A model generated the notes under the pieces. The model ran no database searches. It had not been told where the DNA came from and was given only the letters and a program-made list of their open reading frames with translations. From JBCCDY01 sp039030555 (lineage in GTDB: Bacteria; Bacteroidota; Bacteroidia; Cytophagales; Cyclobacteriaceae): a stretch of DNA of 64,000 bases. Every line of letters begins with the position of its first letter. The stretch's first letter is position 1. Below are positions 18,506-28,566 of the stretch, piece by piece. Location of the stretch: positions 62,001 to 126,000 of the forward strand of contig JBCCDY010000012.1 of NCBI GenBank assembly GCA_039030555.1. Reading direction: 5' to 3'. The position numbers and the translations under genes are program-made.

Positions 18506-19747
18506 CTAAGCTTTCTTCAACTCTATCACCGTGATTTCCGGCCATATCCCTACCCTGCCGGGAAAACCTATAAAACCGAAACCCCGATTAACATATAAGT
18601 ATTGCTGAGCCTTTTCATAAAGTCCTGCCCAGCGAGGATATTTCCATTTTACCGGGCTCCATTTAATTCCGGGAATTTCAACACCGAACTGCATTCCATG
18701 TGTATGTCCGCTTAAAGTTAAGTGAACCTGTTTCGGAAAATCCAGTACTTGCGCATCCCAATGACTAGGGTCATGTGACATTAAAATGGAGAATTCAGAG
18801 TTATCGATTCCCTCGAATGCCTTTTTCAAGTCACCTTTCTGAGGAAAAGGTGGCTTCCCCCAGTTCTCCACTCCTACCAAACGAATGGATTCACCATTCT
18901 TTTCAATTCGATCATTCGCATTGTTCATCAAATTGAATCCCATATCAGCGTGATGCTGCTTCAACTGATTCAGGTTTTCTTCTTTGGCTTCCGGGCTAGG
19001 CCACCATAAGTAATCACCATAATCATGATTTCCCAGAACAGAATATTTTCCGTGTGGTGCAGAAAGCTTTTCAAACAGGTCTTTATATGGTTCCACCTCA
19101 TTGGCCCTATTATTGACCATATCCCCGGTAAAAAGGATTAAATCAGCCTCCTGCTCTTGTATGAGGTCAAGTCCTTTTGCAACTTTTGATTTATTATCGA
19201 AGCTTCCCGAATGCACATCTGATATTTGAAGTATCCTGAATCCATCAAAAGACTTTGGAAGGTCATAAAAGGAAAGATTTATGTTTCTTACCGTATAATC
19301 ATAACGTCCTTTCAGTACCCCATACAAAAATGCCAAAAAGGGCACTGCAGCTACCGCCAATCCAACCTGTGTGACAAACTTCCTTCTCGAATCAATAGAA
19401 ATATTATCACTGTTGGTTTGGAAAAAGCTACTTACTTTCCCGACTGTATATTTTAATGCCCTGAATACATCTTCAAAAAGAGGGAACGTGAGAAAAACAA
19501 GCTTGGTAGCGAATAGGGTGATCATCAATCCAAAAACAAGATTTGTCCAGTGGTTGACACCATAGGCAGCTCTGTTGGCAATGAGAAAGAAAGCCAGAAA
19601 AGTGACTAAAACAGAACCGGTCTGAAAAACCAGGAGGAACCTGGACCAAAATGAGCTTTTGAGTGTTGCTCCTATGGAGCGATAAATGTAGTATTCAAGC
19701 CCCAGATAAATCAGGATAAAAAGAAAAAAGAAAATTGATCGTCCCAT
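18506..19747 (-). CDS. Membrane-anchored metallophosphoesterase
   Basis: Protein of 413 residues. Four hydrophobic helices fill the first 110 residues, with a fifth (VGLAVAAVPFLAFLYGV) before the enzyme domain. The calcineurin-like motifs are complete: ISDVHSGSFD, TGDMVNNRA, LGNHDYGDY, and SGHTHGMQFG. It belongs to the YkuE/YaeI-like group, some of which act on lipid or UDP-sugar phosphates. Two-metal hydrolase acting at the membrane face. Single gene. Confidence 0.87.
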   Translation of the reverse strand: MGRSIFFFLFILIYLGLEYYIYRSIGATLKSSFWSRFLLVFQTGSVLVTFLAFFLIANRAAYGVNHWTNLVFGLMITLFATKLVFLTFPLFEDVFRALKYTVGKVSSFFQTNSDNISIDSRRKFVTQVGLAVAAVPFLAFLYGVLKGRYDYTVRNINLSFYDLPKSFDGFRILQISDVHSGSFDNKSKVAKGLDLIQEQEADLILFTGDMVNNRANEVEPYKDLFEKLSAPHGKYSVLGNHDYGDYLWWPSPEAKEENLNQLKQHHADMGFNLMNNANDRIEKNGESIRLVGVENWGKPPFPQKGDLKKAFEGIDNSEFSILMSHDPSHWDAQVLDFPKQVHLTLSGHTHGMQFGVEIPGIKWSPVKWKYPRWAGLYEKAQQYLYVNRGFGFIGFPGRVGIWPEITVIELKKA

Positions 19748-19826
19748 TAGAAAGTTTTGACTTCATGATGGAACGATCAGCTTCTAAAGAAGTTCTAAAA
19801 ATCGTATATAATTAGTTTTGTATTCT

Positions 19827-20303
19827 TTAAGCAGTTTTAACATCCTTTAACAGTTTAATTATTTCCTGATCATCTTTTTGCTCAGCAAGCATAAATGGAG
19901 TATTACCCCCACCATCTTTCTCGCTTAAGGAAACCCCTGCATTCAATAACAACTCTACTACTTTAGGGTGTCCGTATGATATGGCAAAAGAAAGAGTGGT
20001 ATCTCCCCTATTATTTTTAACATGAACATCTGCACCTTTATCGATCAGCATTTGAACCAAATCGGCCGAGCCCTTGAAACACACTCCTAGAAGAGCTGTA
20101 TTACCTGAGGCATCTCTCCCATTGATCTCTGCTCCCTTTTCTATTAAAAGTTCTGCTATTTCATTTTTACCAAAATAAGTTGACCAGATCAGAGGTGTAA
20201 ATCCTTTTGAATCCGTTGCATTGATTGAGTTCGGATGTTCTTCAATAAATTTCTTGACTTTCTCGATCTCACCGGCCTGAATAAAAGTTGATAATTGTTC
20301 CAT
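19827..20303 (-). CDS. Ankyrin-repeat protein linked to katG
   Basis: Protein of 158 residues made of about four ankyrin repeats (for example SKGFTPLIWSTYFGKNEIAE, then AELLIEKGAEINGRDASGNT). No signal peptide, so cytoplasmic. Ankyrin proteins next to catalases are known in Pseudomonas (AnkB with KatB), where the ankyrin protein supports catalase activity; the same role is likely but inferred here. It follows katG on the same strand, but a terminator sits between them, so expression may be by read-through or a separate promoter. Confidence 0.8.
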   Translation of the reverse strand: MEQLSTFIQAGEIEKVKKFIEEHPNSINATDSKGFTPLIWSTYFGKNEIAELLIEKGAEINGRDASGNTALLGVCFKGSADLVQMLIDKGADVHVKNNRGDTTLSFAISYGHPKVVELLLNAGVSLSEKDGGGNTPFMLAEQKDDQEIIKLLKDVKTA

Positions 20304-20316
20304 ATTACCTATTATT

Positions 20317-20346
20317 AAAAAAGCCCATTCGCTGAATGGGCTTTTA
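20317..20346 (-). terminator. Rho-independent terminator after katG
   Basis: The hairpin AAGCCCATTC (20321-20330), loop GCT, GAATGGGCTT (20334-20343) is a perfect 10-bp stem. On the minus strand a run of six T follows. It should end most katG transcripts before the ankyrin gene. Confidence 0.8.
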
Positions 20347-20382
20347 ACTATTGATTAAAATTCAGTCTGAAGTGTTAAGGGA

Positions 20383-22608
20383 TTACTTCAGATCGAACCT
20401 GTCGAGATTCATTACTTTAGTCCATGCAGCTACGAAATCGTTCACGAATTTCTCACCGGCATCTTCACAAGCATAAACTTCAGAAAGAGCACGTAATTCA
20501 GAATTTGAACCGAAAACGAGATCCGCTCTTGTTCCAGTCCATTTCAATTCACCGGAGCTTCTGTCTTTTCCTTCAAAAGTTGCTTCATCCTCTGATGTCG
20601 CTTTCCATATGGTATCCATATCCAAGAGATTCACGAAGAAATCGTTTGTTAACGAACCTGGCTTATCTGTAAACATTCCGTGATTTGAACCATTCCAATT
20701 CGTTCCAAGAACTCGCATTCCTCCAACCAGCACAGTCATTTCAGGTGCAGTAAGAGTCATTAACTGAGCTTTATCCACGAGAAGTTCCTCGGCAGAAACA
20801 GAATACTTTCCTTTCAGATAGTTTCGAAAGCCATCAGCAACCGGTTCTAATACTCCGAATGATTCCACATCAGTTTCTTCGATCGAAGAATCGCCACGTC
20901 CCGGAGTAAATGGAACAGTAACATCATGCCCTGCGTTTTTCGCAGCCTGCTCTATTCCAACACAGCCTCCAAGTACTATTAGATCAGCTATTGAAACCGC
21001 CTTATCTCCACTATTGAATTCATCCTGAATACTCTCCAATCGATCCAGTACTTTAGTTAACTGCGCAGGATTGTTTACCGCCCAGTTATTCTGGGGAGCA
21101 AGCCTAATTCTGCCTCCATTTGCACCACCTCGCTTATCTGAGCCTCTGAATGTAGAAGCGGAAGCCCAGGCTGTAGAAACCAGTTCAGACAATGAAAGCC
21201 CTGAATCCGCAATCTTTTGTTTTAAAGACGATACATCGCTTTCGCTGATCTTACCCGGGGCAGCCGGAATTGGATCCTGCCAGATTAAATCTTCAGCAGG
21301 AACTTCAGGACCGACATATCTGGACTTGGGGCCCATGTCCCTGTGCGTCAGTTTAAACCATGCTCTTGCGAATGCATCGGCTAATTCTTCGGGATTTTCG
21401 TGGAATCTTTTTGAGATCGGTCCGTAGATTGGGTCCATACGCATGGCCATATCAGCAGTCGTCATCATGATAGTGACTTTTTCTTCGGAACCATCCACTT
21501 GAGGCGCGTGATCTTTATCAGCTAAACCTTTTGGATGCCATTGATGTGCACCTGCCGGACTTTTAGCCAGTTCCCAGTCATATCCAAACAATACGTCGAA
21601 GTAACTATTATCCCATTGCGTCGGAGTTGGAGTCCACGCTCCTTCTATACCACTTGTGATGGTATCAATTCCACTACCGCTACCCATCGTATTTTTCCAT
21701 CCCAGTCCCTGCTCTTCCATTGTCGCTCCTTCAGGTTCTCTGCCTACATACTGTCCTGGATCGCCTGCGCCATGCGCTTTTCCGAATGTATGACCACCAG
21801 CAACTAGTGCTACCGTCTCTTCATCGTTCATAGCCATCCGACCGAAAGTCTCACGGATATCTCTTCCGGATGCTACCGGATCTGGAGTTCCATTAGGACC
21901 TTCAGGATTTACATAGATCAAACCCATTTGAACGGCTCCCAGAGGATCTTCAAGCTCTCTGTCTCCTTCGTAACGCTCATCCCCTAACCAGGTAGTTTCC
22001 GGACCCCAGTAAACATCTTCCTCTGGTTCCCAAACATCTTCTCTACCTCCCGAAAAACCAAATGTTTTAAATCCCATAGTTTCAAGAGCACGATTACCTG
22101 CCAAAATCATTAAATCTGCCCAGGAAAGACTACGTCCATATTTTTGCTTTACAGGCCATAGCAACCGCCTTGCTTTGTCAAGATTTCCATTATCGGGCCA
22201 GCTGTTCAGAGGAGCAAAGCGTTGTGTACCTGATCCTGCTCCTCCTCTTCCATCATGAATTCTGTAGGTTCCTGCGCTGTGCCATGCCATTCGAATAAAG
22301 AAAGGTCCGTAATGACCGTAGTCAGCTGGCCACCATTCTTTAGAATCGGTCATAACGGCATCAACGTCCTTGATCAATTCATCCATATCGATACTATTGA
22401 ATGCCTCAGCATAGTTAAAGTCATCACCCATGGGATTTGAAAGTGCTGAATGCTGTCTGAGGATATTTAGTTTCAGTTGATTAGGCCACCAGTCGCGATT
22501 GCTGGTTCCTGAACCAGCACCCTGATGCAATGTTCCACTCATGAAAGGACACTTGCTGGAATCATTAATATCAAATGATGCTGAATCTGAATGAGGATTG
22601 TTTTCCAT
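20383..22608 (-). CDS. katG: Catalase-peroxidase KatG
   Basis: Bifunctional haem enzyme of 741 residues that breaks down hydrogen peroxide, typical length for the family. Distal-side residues are R106, W109 and H110 (RMAWHSAG), the proximal histidine is H273 in AGGHTFGKAHG, and the Met-Tyr-Trp adduct partners appear as W109, Y232 and M258 (FGRMAMND). The duplicated C-terminal haem-less half is complete, with ASTFRGSDKRGGANG. No signal peptide, so cytoplasmic. It is divergent from oxyR, which very likely activates it, and it is followed by an ankyrin gene. Confidence 0.96.
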   Translation of the reverse strand: MENNPHSDSASFDINDSSKCPFMSGTLHQGAGSGTSNRDWWPNQLKLNILRQHSALSNPMGDDFNYAEAFNSIDMDELIKDVDAVMTDSKEWWPADYGHYGPFFIRMAWHSAGTYRIHDGRGGAGSGTQRFAPLNSWPDNGNLDKARRLLWPVKQKYGRSLSWADLMILAGNRALETMGFKTFGFSGGREDVWEPEEDVYWGPETTWLGDERYEGDRELEDPLGAVQMGLIYVNPEGPNGTPDPVASGRDIRETFGRMAMNDEETVALVAGGHTFGKAHGAGDPGQYVGREPEGATMEEQGLGWKNTMGSGSGIDTITSGIEGAWTPTPTQWDNSYFDVLFGYDWELAKSPAGAHQWHPKGLADKDHAPQVDGSEEKVTIMMTTADMAMRMDPIYGPISKRFHENPEELADAFARAWFKLTHRDMGPKSRYVGPEVPAEDLIWQDPIPAAPGKISESDVSSLKQKIADSGLSLSELVSTAWASASTFRGSDKRGGANGGRIRLAPQNNWAVNNPAQLTKVLDRLESIQDEFNSGDKAVSIADLIVLGGCVGIEQAAKNAGHDVTVPFTPGRGDSSIEETDVESFGVLEPVADGFRNYLKGKYSVSAEELLVDKAQLMTLTAPEMTVLVGGMRVLGTNWNGSNHGMFTDKPGSLTNDFFVNLLDMDTIWKATSEDEATFEGKDRSSGELKWTGTRADLVFGSNSELRALSEVYACEDAGEKFVNDFVAAWTKVMNLDRFDLK

Positions 22609-22828
22609 TTTTTAGGGGTTAAGATTTGTTTAAATTTTTAATTAGTCTCTAATTTCTATTTTATCTGAGTAGTATAAAAGCTGTCTTTAACTCTTCTGAC
22701 ATTGTTATTACTTATTGCTTTGTTCTTATTAAAATACTCAATATTTCTTTAATCTTATTCTCGAATTTAGTTAAGTTTAACCTATAGTTATAATTGATTT
22801 TTTATATATAGTTATAGTTTAAAGCTAT
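22609..22828. promoter_or_regulatory. katG/oxyR divergent control region
   Basis: The 220-base gap between the divergent genes is very AT-rich. Just before the oxyR ATG is ATAG-N7-CTAT (22814-22828), which matches half of the OxyR consensus (ATAG-N7-CTAT repeated twice). A second ATAGTTAT lies at 22784. The second half of a full OxyR site is not clear, so direct OxyR binding is likely in principle but not exactly placed. Confidence 0.5.
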
Positions 22829-23776
22829 ATGAATTTTAATAGGGCGCAGATACAGTATCTTTTAGCAATTGACCGGTTTAGAAGTATCATGAAAGCTTCG
22901 GAACACTGCCACATTAGCCAGCCAAGTCTTAGCATGCAACTCAAAAATATTGAAGAGTCGTTAGGATTGATTTTGTTCGATCGGACCAAGCAGCCATTAA
23001 AAGTTACGGAAGCCGGACAACGTATACTCGATCAGGCCAAACAAGTACTTTCTGAAATGGAAAAAATTGAATCCATAGCGCAGGAAGAAAAGGGGAAAAT
23101 TGAAGGTTCTTTAAGTATCGGAATTATACCAACTCTGGCCCCTTATCTTCTTCCTTTATTCGCAGGGGAGTTCATCATAAAATATCCTGATGTGGAGATT
23201 CGTATCCATGAAGATTTTACAGAGAACATTTGTCAACAGATCAGCCTTGGAAATCTAGATGTAGGTATACTTGTAACGCCTGTTAGAGTAGAAGGTATTG
23301 AAGAACGACCTATATTCTACGAGGAATTTTATGCCTATGCAGGAAAAGATATACATGAAAAGCACCCGAGTAATACAATTAGCCTTCAAAGTTTATTAAT
23401 CAATCATATCTGGCTGCTGGAGGAAGGTAACTGTTTTAGAAACCAGACCTTTAATTTATGTGGCTCGAATATGATCAAGGAGAAGTATAATAACTTAAAG
23501 TATCAGAGCGGCAGTCTTCAGACCTTAATTAATATGGTAGACGTACAGGGAGGCTTTACGCTTATACCACAACTGGCCTCCAATTATCTAAGTGAAAATC
23601 AGGCTGAGCGACTAAAATTTATAGATGATAAAAAAGCAGTAAGGGAAGTATCAGTCATTCATCCGAAACGTTTTGCAAAGACGAATCTTATTGAAAAACT
23701 TATAAAGGAGATCGAAATTGGTGTTCCTGACGAACTAATGGCCAATAAAGCTCAAAACCTCATTGAGATCTACTGA
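22829..23776 (+). CDS. oxyR: Peroxide-sensing LysR-type regulator OxyR
   Basis: Protein of 315 residues. The N-terminal winged HTH (HISQPSLSMQLKNIEESLG) is followed by a periplasmic-binding-like sensor domain. The redox cysteines are C202 and C211 in EEGNCFRNQTFNLC, equal in spacing to C199 and C208 of E. coli OxyR, which form a disulfide on peroxide exposure. Divergent orientation to katG supports the role. A hairpin with a long loop (23822-23881) before a run of T (23881-23888) may terminate it. Confidence 0.93.
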   Translation: MNFNRAQIQYLLAIDRFRSIMKASEHCHISQPSLSMQLKNIEESLGLILFDRTKQPLKVTEAGQRILDQAKQVLSEMEKIESIAQEEKGKIEGSLSIGIIPTLAPYLLPLFAGEFIIKYPDVEIRIHEDFTENICQQISLGNLDVGILVTPVRVEGIEERPIFYEEFYAYAGKDIHEKHPSNTISLQSLLINHIWLLEEGNCFRNQTFNLCGSNMIKEKYNNLKYQSGSLQTLINMVDVQGGFTLIPQLASNYLSENQAERLKFIDDKKAVREVSVIHPKRFAKTNLIEKLIKEIEIGVPDELMANKAQNLIEIY

Positions 23777-23931
23777 TCTTTTAATTAGATTCTGTCTATA
23801 AAGTCGTGAGTCTGATTCAGAATGTTCGAGATCGAGGCTTGTGAAGTCAAAAAAACGGAGTTTACTCAGGTGATCGAGCATTTTTTTTGACAAGCGTAAC
23901 GATGAGATTGGACATTATGGACAGACTCCAC

Positions 23932-25179
23932 TTAGTGTTTGAGTATCTCAACTTCTACACGCACATTTTTGATCGCATGAACCAGATCGTCTTCTTCGTA
24001 AAGGGTAAATTTACCACCAGCTCCGTCGATCTCCATTCTGTTTTCTTCTATACCTTTCATTATGAGCCACTTCTTAATGGTTTCTGCTCTTTCTCTTGAA
24101 AGCTTTTTAGCACTCCCAAAAGACTCTGCTCCTGTTTGAATCGAAAAAAAATCCTTTGAACCTTCAATTGGTTTAATAATTTTCCCCATCCCATTGCCAT
24201 TAGTATGACCAATAAGTCGAATATGATAATTTTCGTTTGAACGTAGCAACTTCAAAAGCTGGTCAAGCTCGTATCTTGAATCTGGCTTCATGATCGCAGC
24301 ATCACGATGAAAGAATACTTTATACATTGTAAACCGGTCGCCTTCCTCATGAGGTTCAAGCTCGAACTTTACAATAATAGAGTCTCCAATCTGCTCTATC
24401 ACGTCTGAAGTATTCTCATTTACCGGGTTCGCCAAATCCACATAAAGTAACTTTCTTCTATAGCCGAACACATCGGTTTCAAACTCAACAGCCTGGCTTG
24501 TTCTTTTATTAATACCGAGATATTGTACCTTGTTAGACTTCAGGTTATGAAGTAAACGATGGATCCTCGGGTCAATCGCTTCAACTATTCCATTAATAGG
24601 CTCTCCTGTATTCTTATCTTTGACTTCGAGAAAAAGCTTATACTCTTTATATCGTTTTTCATCCCAGCGTTCTAAACTTTCATCAGTCACCTCGCTAATA
24701 TGAATTTCTTCGTCGGTCACCTCATCTTCATTTCTTAGCTCTTCTTCTTCGACTATAAGTTGCGGCTCCGTGCTTGCAATACCTCCAAGATTCTCTGAAA
24801 CTTCTTTGTTATCAATGGCTTCTTTATCCGATAATCTATACAACCAAGCGTCATGATAGTTTTCAGTAGACCTAAGCTTTTGTACTTGCTTAACATTGTT
24901 CTCCTGATCCAAATCGCCGTTATAGTAAACATAGAATAGGTTATATTTGGTACTATAACCTACTTTTGTTTCTATCCCATCCTCGTTTACATCCGAATTG
25001 TAACGATCAGCCTGATTATAATTGTCATATGCGCCTAGAACAATATAATCACCCGGTGAAGTCATAGCTAATTTTGCTCTATAAGGATCATCTTGGTGGG
25101 TATCTTCCTGTGCATTTACAATACTGCCAAGAAAAAGGAATTGGAGAATAAAAAATTTTAAGGTTCTCATATCTTTCAA
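23932..25179 (-). CDS. Outer-membrane-associated SPOR/OmpA-domain protein
   Basis: Protein of 415 residues with a signal peptide (FLFLGSIVNAQ). The first third contains a SPOR-like repeat region (YIVLGAYDNYNQADRYN), the middle a beta domain with KYKEYKLFLEVKDKNTGEPI, and the C-terminal 130 residues an OmpA-like peptidoglycan-binding domain (LIGHTNGNG and SRERAETIKKWLIMKGI). Such proteins tie the outer membrane or a secretion/gliding complex to the cell wall; PorE of the type 9 system is built in a related way, but the partners are not shown here. Single gene. Confidence 0.78.
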   Translation of the reverse strand: MKDMRTLKFFILQFLFLGSIVNAQEDTHQDDPYRAKLAMTSPGDYIVLGAYDNYNQADRYNSDVNEDGIETKVGYSTKYNLFYVYYNGDLDQENNVKQVQKLRSTENYHDAWLYRLSDKEAIDNKEVSENLGGIASTEPQLIVEEEELRNEDEVTDEEIHISEVTDESLERWDEKRYKEYKLFLEVKDKNTGEPINGIVEAIDPRIHRLLHNLKSNKVQYLGINKRTSQAVEFETDVFGYRRKLLYVDLANPVNENTSDVIEQIGDSIIVKFELEPHEEGDRFTMYKVFFHRDAAIMKPDSRYELDQLLKLLRSNENYHIRLIGHTNGNGMGKIIKPIEGSKDFFSIQTGAESFGSAKKLSRERAETIKKWLIMKGIEENRMEIDGAGGKFTLYEEDDLVHAIKNVRVEVEILKH

Positions 25180-25399
25180 ATAGCAATTTGGGCTTTACAA
25201 CCTCAAATCAAACAATTTCTTTAAAAAAATTCCAGTTTTATTGGAGGTTTTATTTAAAAAACAACTCCGGTTTATTGCTCGCTCTCAATGAGTTATAAAA
25301 AATGATTTTGGTTCATCGTTTAAGTATCAAAATTGAGAACCATCATTTTTTTTGGTATGAGAACTCTTTATATTCAGTAAAAATATAAATACTTCTGAA

Positions 25400-25954
25400 A
25401 TGAATAAAACCATATACCTATTCATTGTACTTACCGTCTGCATATTAGACTCTTTTGGACAGAAAGGAAAAACGTTTCCAACTTTAGATGGTGAGGTCAT
25501 AACCAAGGAAGAAATTACGTTTCCTGATGACGTTAAAGGTAAAGTTACCTTGATTGGTATGGCATATTCTAAAAAGTCAGATGAGCTTTTAAAAGAGTGG
25601 TTTAACCCTGTTTATACCACTTTCGTAGAGCCCCCCAGCGTAGGTTTTTTACCCCCTGATCCTTACGATATTAATATATATTTCATAGGACTATTGAAAG
25701 GTATCGCAAAGGCAGCAAGCGGGAAAGTAGAAGCTAAAATGACAAAAAACCTGGATCCAAAACTTCATAAGCATACGGTAATCTCACAGGGCAACTTAAA
25801 GGATTACAAAAAAGTACTGGGTTTAGGCAGGAAAGACTTTCCTTATTTCTTTATTTTGGATCAGAACGGGAAAATTATTCATCATACAGAAGGTGCGTAT
25901 ACAGAAAGTAAAATGAGCCAGATCAAAGATTTGGTTGATGACCTGGCATATTAG
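25400..25954 (+). CDS. Exported thioredoxin-fold protein without active-site cysteines
   Basis: Protein of 184 residues with a signal peptide ending LDSFGQ. The order of strands (GKTFPTLDGEVI, KGKVTLIGMAY, FFILDQNGKIIHHTEGAYTE) fits the redoxin/AhpC-TSA-like fold, but where a C-x-x-C should follow the second strand the sequence reads YSKKSDELL. So it is probably not a redox enzyme. Function unknown; it lies convergent to the RNA helicase gene. Confidence 0.65.
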   Translation: MNKTIYLFIVLTVCILDSFGQKGKTFPTLDGEVITKEEITFPDDVKGKVTLIGMAYSKKSDELLKEWFNPVYTTFVEPPSVGFLPPDPYDINIYFIGLLKGIAKAASGKVEAKMTKNLDPKLHKHTVISQGNLKDYKKVLGLGRKDFPYFFILDQNGKIIHHTEGAYTESKMSQIKDLVDDLAY

Positions 25955-25994
25955 ACTCGTATTCGGTGATTGAAGTGTTCGTTTTGAAAGAAGC

Positions 25995-27668
25995 CTATCT
26001 TCTTCTACCCCCTCTTCCGGATGGACCTCCTTTTTTTCTTTTGGTAGATGGTCCTCCGTTATCTCGATTAACCCTCAACTCCCTTCCATCATGCATCGCG
26101 TCTTTGAAAGCAGTATTGACCTGGGAAGAAAACCTCTTGTCGATCTCAAAATAAGAATGACGATCGCTCATATCTACTGATAAAATGTCTTCTGCTTTTA
26201 CCTTGCTTTTGCCAGCAACAAATTCAGCTACCTCATTCGGTTCAAAAGCATCGATCTTTCCGAGGTTGATAAAAAATCTAACTGTATTGGAATTTTTGGA
26301 ACCCTTTCGACCAGAAGGCATACTATCTTCCTTCGACTTAGACCTAGATGCCTTTGGTTTGGGTTCATCTTCCTTTAATCCCATTTTTTCTATCTCATAA
26401 CTTATTAGTTTTTCCAGTAATTGTTCTTTAGATAAATCCTCGAAAAACATGCTGATTTCGCTTACTAAGTCTGATTGCTTATGTAAAGCAGAGTTGGTCA
26501 AAATATCATTACTCCACCTGGAAAGCCTGGTTCTGGCAATATCTTTGGCTTTAGGTAAGGAAGTCCTGTTAATTGTGATCTTTAATTTCCTTTGAAGAGA
26601 CTCTATTTTTCTGACATCTCCCTTTGTAGCTAATGCTATAGATAATCCTTTTTTGCCTGCCCTGGCAGTTCTCCCACTTCTATGGGTGTAATACTCCATA
26701 TCATCGGGAAGGGCAAAATGGATCACATGAGTAAGGTCGTTGACATCAATACCTCTGGCAGCCACGTCCGTAGCGGCCAAGAGTCGTACTGAATGCGATT
26801 TGAAACGCTTCATTACACGATCCCTTTGCGCCTGCGTCAAATCGCCATGTATGGCTTCCATGGCATAGCCTTTTTGGCTTAATTCCGATGAGAGGTTCTG
26901 GGCGTCCATTTTTGTACGACAAAAGATAATCCCAAGCATATCCGGGTTACTATCAATGATTCGCATTAATGCCTCCGTTTTTTCGTCTCGACGAAGCATG
27001 ACATAACAATGCTCAATATTCGTATTAACAACATTGGCCATGTTAATTTTAACTTCCTCAGGATCGGTCATATACTCTTTAATGATCCTTCTAATCTCAC
27101 CAGGCATAGTAGCTGAGAAAAGCCAAATGGATTTTTCACCTTGAGTATGTGTTAGAATTTCATCGATGGCTTCTTTAAAACCCATATTCAGCATTTCATC
27201 AGCTTCATCAAGTATGAAATGATTAATAGATTCCAGATTGATCGCCCGACGTTTCACAAGGTCGATTAATCTTCCCGGAGTCGCGACAATAATGTGAGGA
27301 GTAGTTCTTCGAAGATCGGAAAGGTGTTTTGTGATGGATGTTCCTCCATATACGACCTGAATATTAACTTTTGGTAAATACTTACCAAAATCCTCGAATT
27401 GTTTAGCTATTTGTTGCCCCAACTCTCTGGTTGGAGCCAGAACTAAGGCTTGTGTTTTCTTTATGTTCGTATCGATCAGGTCTAATAGTGGCAGACCAAA
27501 AGCTGCTGTTTTACCCGTTCCGGTTTGAGCAAGTCCTATAAAATCTACTTTACCTTTTGATAGAATTGGAATGGATCGTTCCTGAATATCTGAAGGTTTT
27601 TCAAAACCCAATTCCTGAACAGCTTGAATAATTGATGGGGATAATCCCAGGGAAGAAAAATTTGACAA
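25995..27668 (-). CDS. deaD: DEAD-box RNA helicase with DbpA-type RNA-binding domain
   Basis: Protein of 557 residues. Motif I AQTGTGKT (47-54), DEAD at 154-157, SAT, and HRSGRTARAG in motif VI are all intact. After the helicase core there is a charged linker rich in K, S and R, a DbpA-like RNA-recognition domain (VRFFINLGKIDAFEPNEVAEF) and a basic Gly-Arg tail. Family members unwind rRNA during ribosome assembly and mRNA turnover, often needed in the cold. Standard for Bacteroidota. Confidence 0.93.
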   Translation of the reverse strand: MSNFSSLGLSPSIIQAVQELGFEKPSDIQERSIPILSKGKVDFIGLAQTGTGKTAAFGLPLLDLIDTNIKKTQALVLAPTRELGQQIAKQFEDFGKYLPKVNIQVVYGGTSITKHLSDLRRTTPHIIVATPGRLIDLVKRRAINLESINHFILDEADEMLNMGFKEAIDEILTHTQGEKSIWLFSATMPGEIRRIIKEYMTDPEEVKINMANVVNTNIEHCYVMLRRDEKTEALMRIIDSNPDMLGIIFCRTKMDAQNLSSELSQKGYAMEAIHGDLTQAQRDRVMKRFKSHSVRLLAATDVAARGIDVNDLTHVIHFALPDDMEYYTHRSGRTARAGKKGLSIALATKGDVRKIESLQRKLKITINRTSLPKAKDIARTRLSRWSNDILTNSALHKQSDLVSEISMFFEDLSKEQLLEKLISYEIEKMGLKEDEPKPKASRSKSKEDSMPSGRKGSKNSNTVRFFINLGKIDAFEPNEVAEFVAGKSKVKAEDILSVDMSDRHSYFEIDKRFSSQVNTAFKDAMHDGRELRVNRDNGGPSTKRKKGGPSGRGGRRR

Positions 27669-27760
27669 GAATGAAATGATTTAAAATGAACTACAAAGTT
27701 ACTGTAAATCAATGGATTTCCTCTGAATGTTTGGTTTTATTAATTAGCAGGGAAAATATA

Positions 27761-28474
27761 TTAAAGTATTCTTTTCTGAAGGTACATATTACTCTTTCCC
27801 AGTCTGTTTTTGAATTCAGAATATTCCGGGCTTTCGGAAAAACTTAGCAAAGCGTCTTTCGATTTAGACTCCCAGACGACTACACCCTCAATTGGAAAAG
27901 GAGCGTTTTGAACATCCTCATTTCCTTTTTGGCGTCCGATATCTGCAGTTTTTTCACCGTGAAACAGACATGTTATTCCGTCCGAAAGACTTGGTAATTC
28001 AATAGCGGTGTCCACACTTCCTTTATGGAAAACGTGCGCCATATAGAAGCAGTCACCTTTATAAAGACCTGAAGTTTTAGGCTTTTCTCCCTTATCGAAC
28101 CTTTTGGAAAATGCAATACAAAAGTCTTTGACAGAGTTTATCCTGAATACGCTTTTAAGCAGAAATAATCTATTAGAAACCAGTTTCAAAAATGCATCTG
28201 CCGATGGATAGTAAACAACGAGGAGCATTCTTCTATCTAACTCGGGATCCTCTTCTAAAATACGTTTAATGCCTATGCCTTTATAAAGCGCTTTACCATT
28301 TACTTTTTTGAGATGGGAAGCTACCAAAAGGTTGTATAGGTTATACATCCAAAGGCGCTTCAGATTGAACCAGTTTATAGCGTATAGAGGGCGGTCAAGC
28401 TCAGTGCTTTCATTTGCTGGAGAAACAACTACCTTACTATCTCCAATGATTTTAATAGATTTAGATCTTTCCAT
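27761..28474 (-). CDS. Conserved protein of unknown function, ferredoxin-like fold suspected
   Basis: Protein of 237 residues with no signal peptide. It seems to hold two related alpha/beta units (MLLVVYYPSADAFLKLVSNR and, near the C-terminus, VVVWESKSKDALLSFSESPE), the pattern of dimeric alpha-beta barrel proteins such as DUF1330. I cannot name the family with certainty. It sits divergent to the molybdopterin oxidoreductase, with about 92 bases between them; a shared function is possible but untested. Confidence 0.55.
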   Translation of the reverse strand: MERSKSIKIIGDSKVVVSPANESTELDRPLYAINWFNLKRLWMYNLYNLLVASHLKKVNGKALYKGIGIKRILEEDPELDRRMLLVVYYPSADAFLKLVSNRLFLLKSVFRINSVKDFCIAFSKRFDKGEKPKTSGLYKGDCFYMAHVFHKGSVDTAIELPSLSDGITCLFHGEKTADIGRQKGNEDVQNAPFPIEGVVVWESKSKDALLSFSESPEYSEFKNRLGKSNMYLQKRIL

Positions 28475-28566
28475 AGCTAACGATATTAACTTCTACGAAC
28501 AGTAAATCCCAGAAAACCGCTTAATTTTATTTAATTTGAATAGCTGCCTAGTAAACAACCAGAAAA

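Noticed and set aside
22782..22793. CCTATAGTTATA in the katG/oxyR gap as element 2 of the iron array
   Set aside because: It matches only one arm, and elements 1 and 3 and a Fur box are missing. More likely chance or part of an OxyR site.
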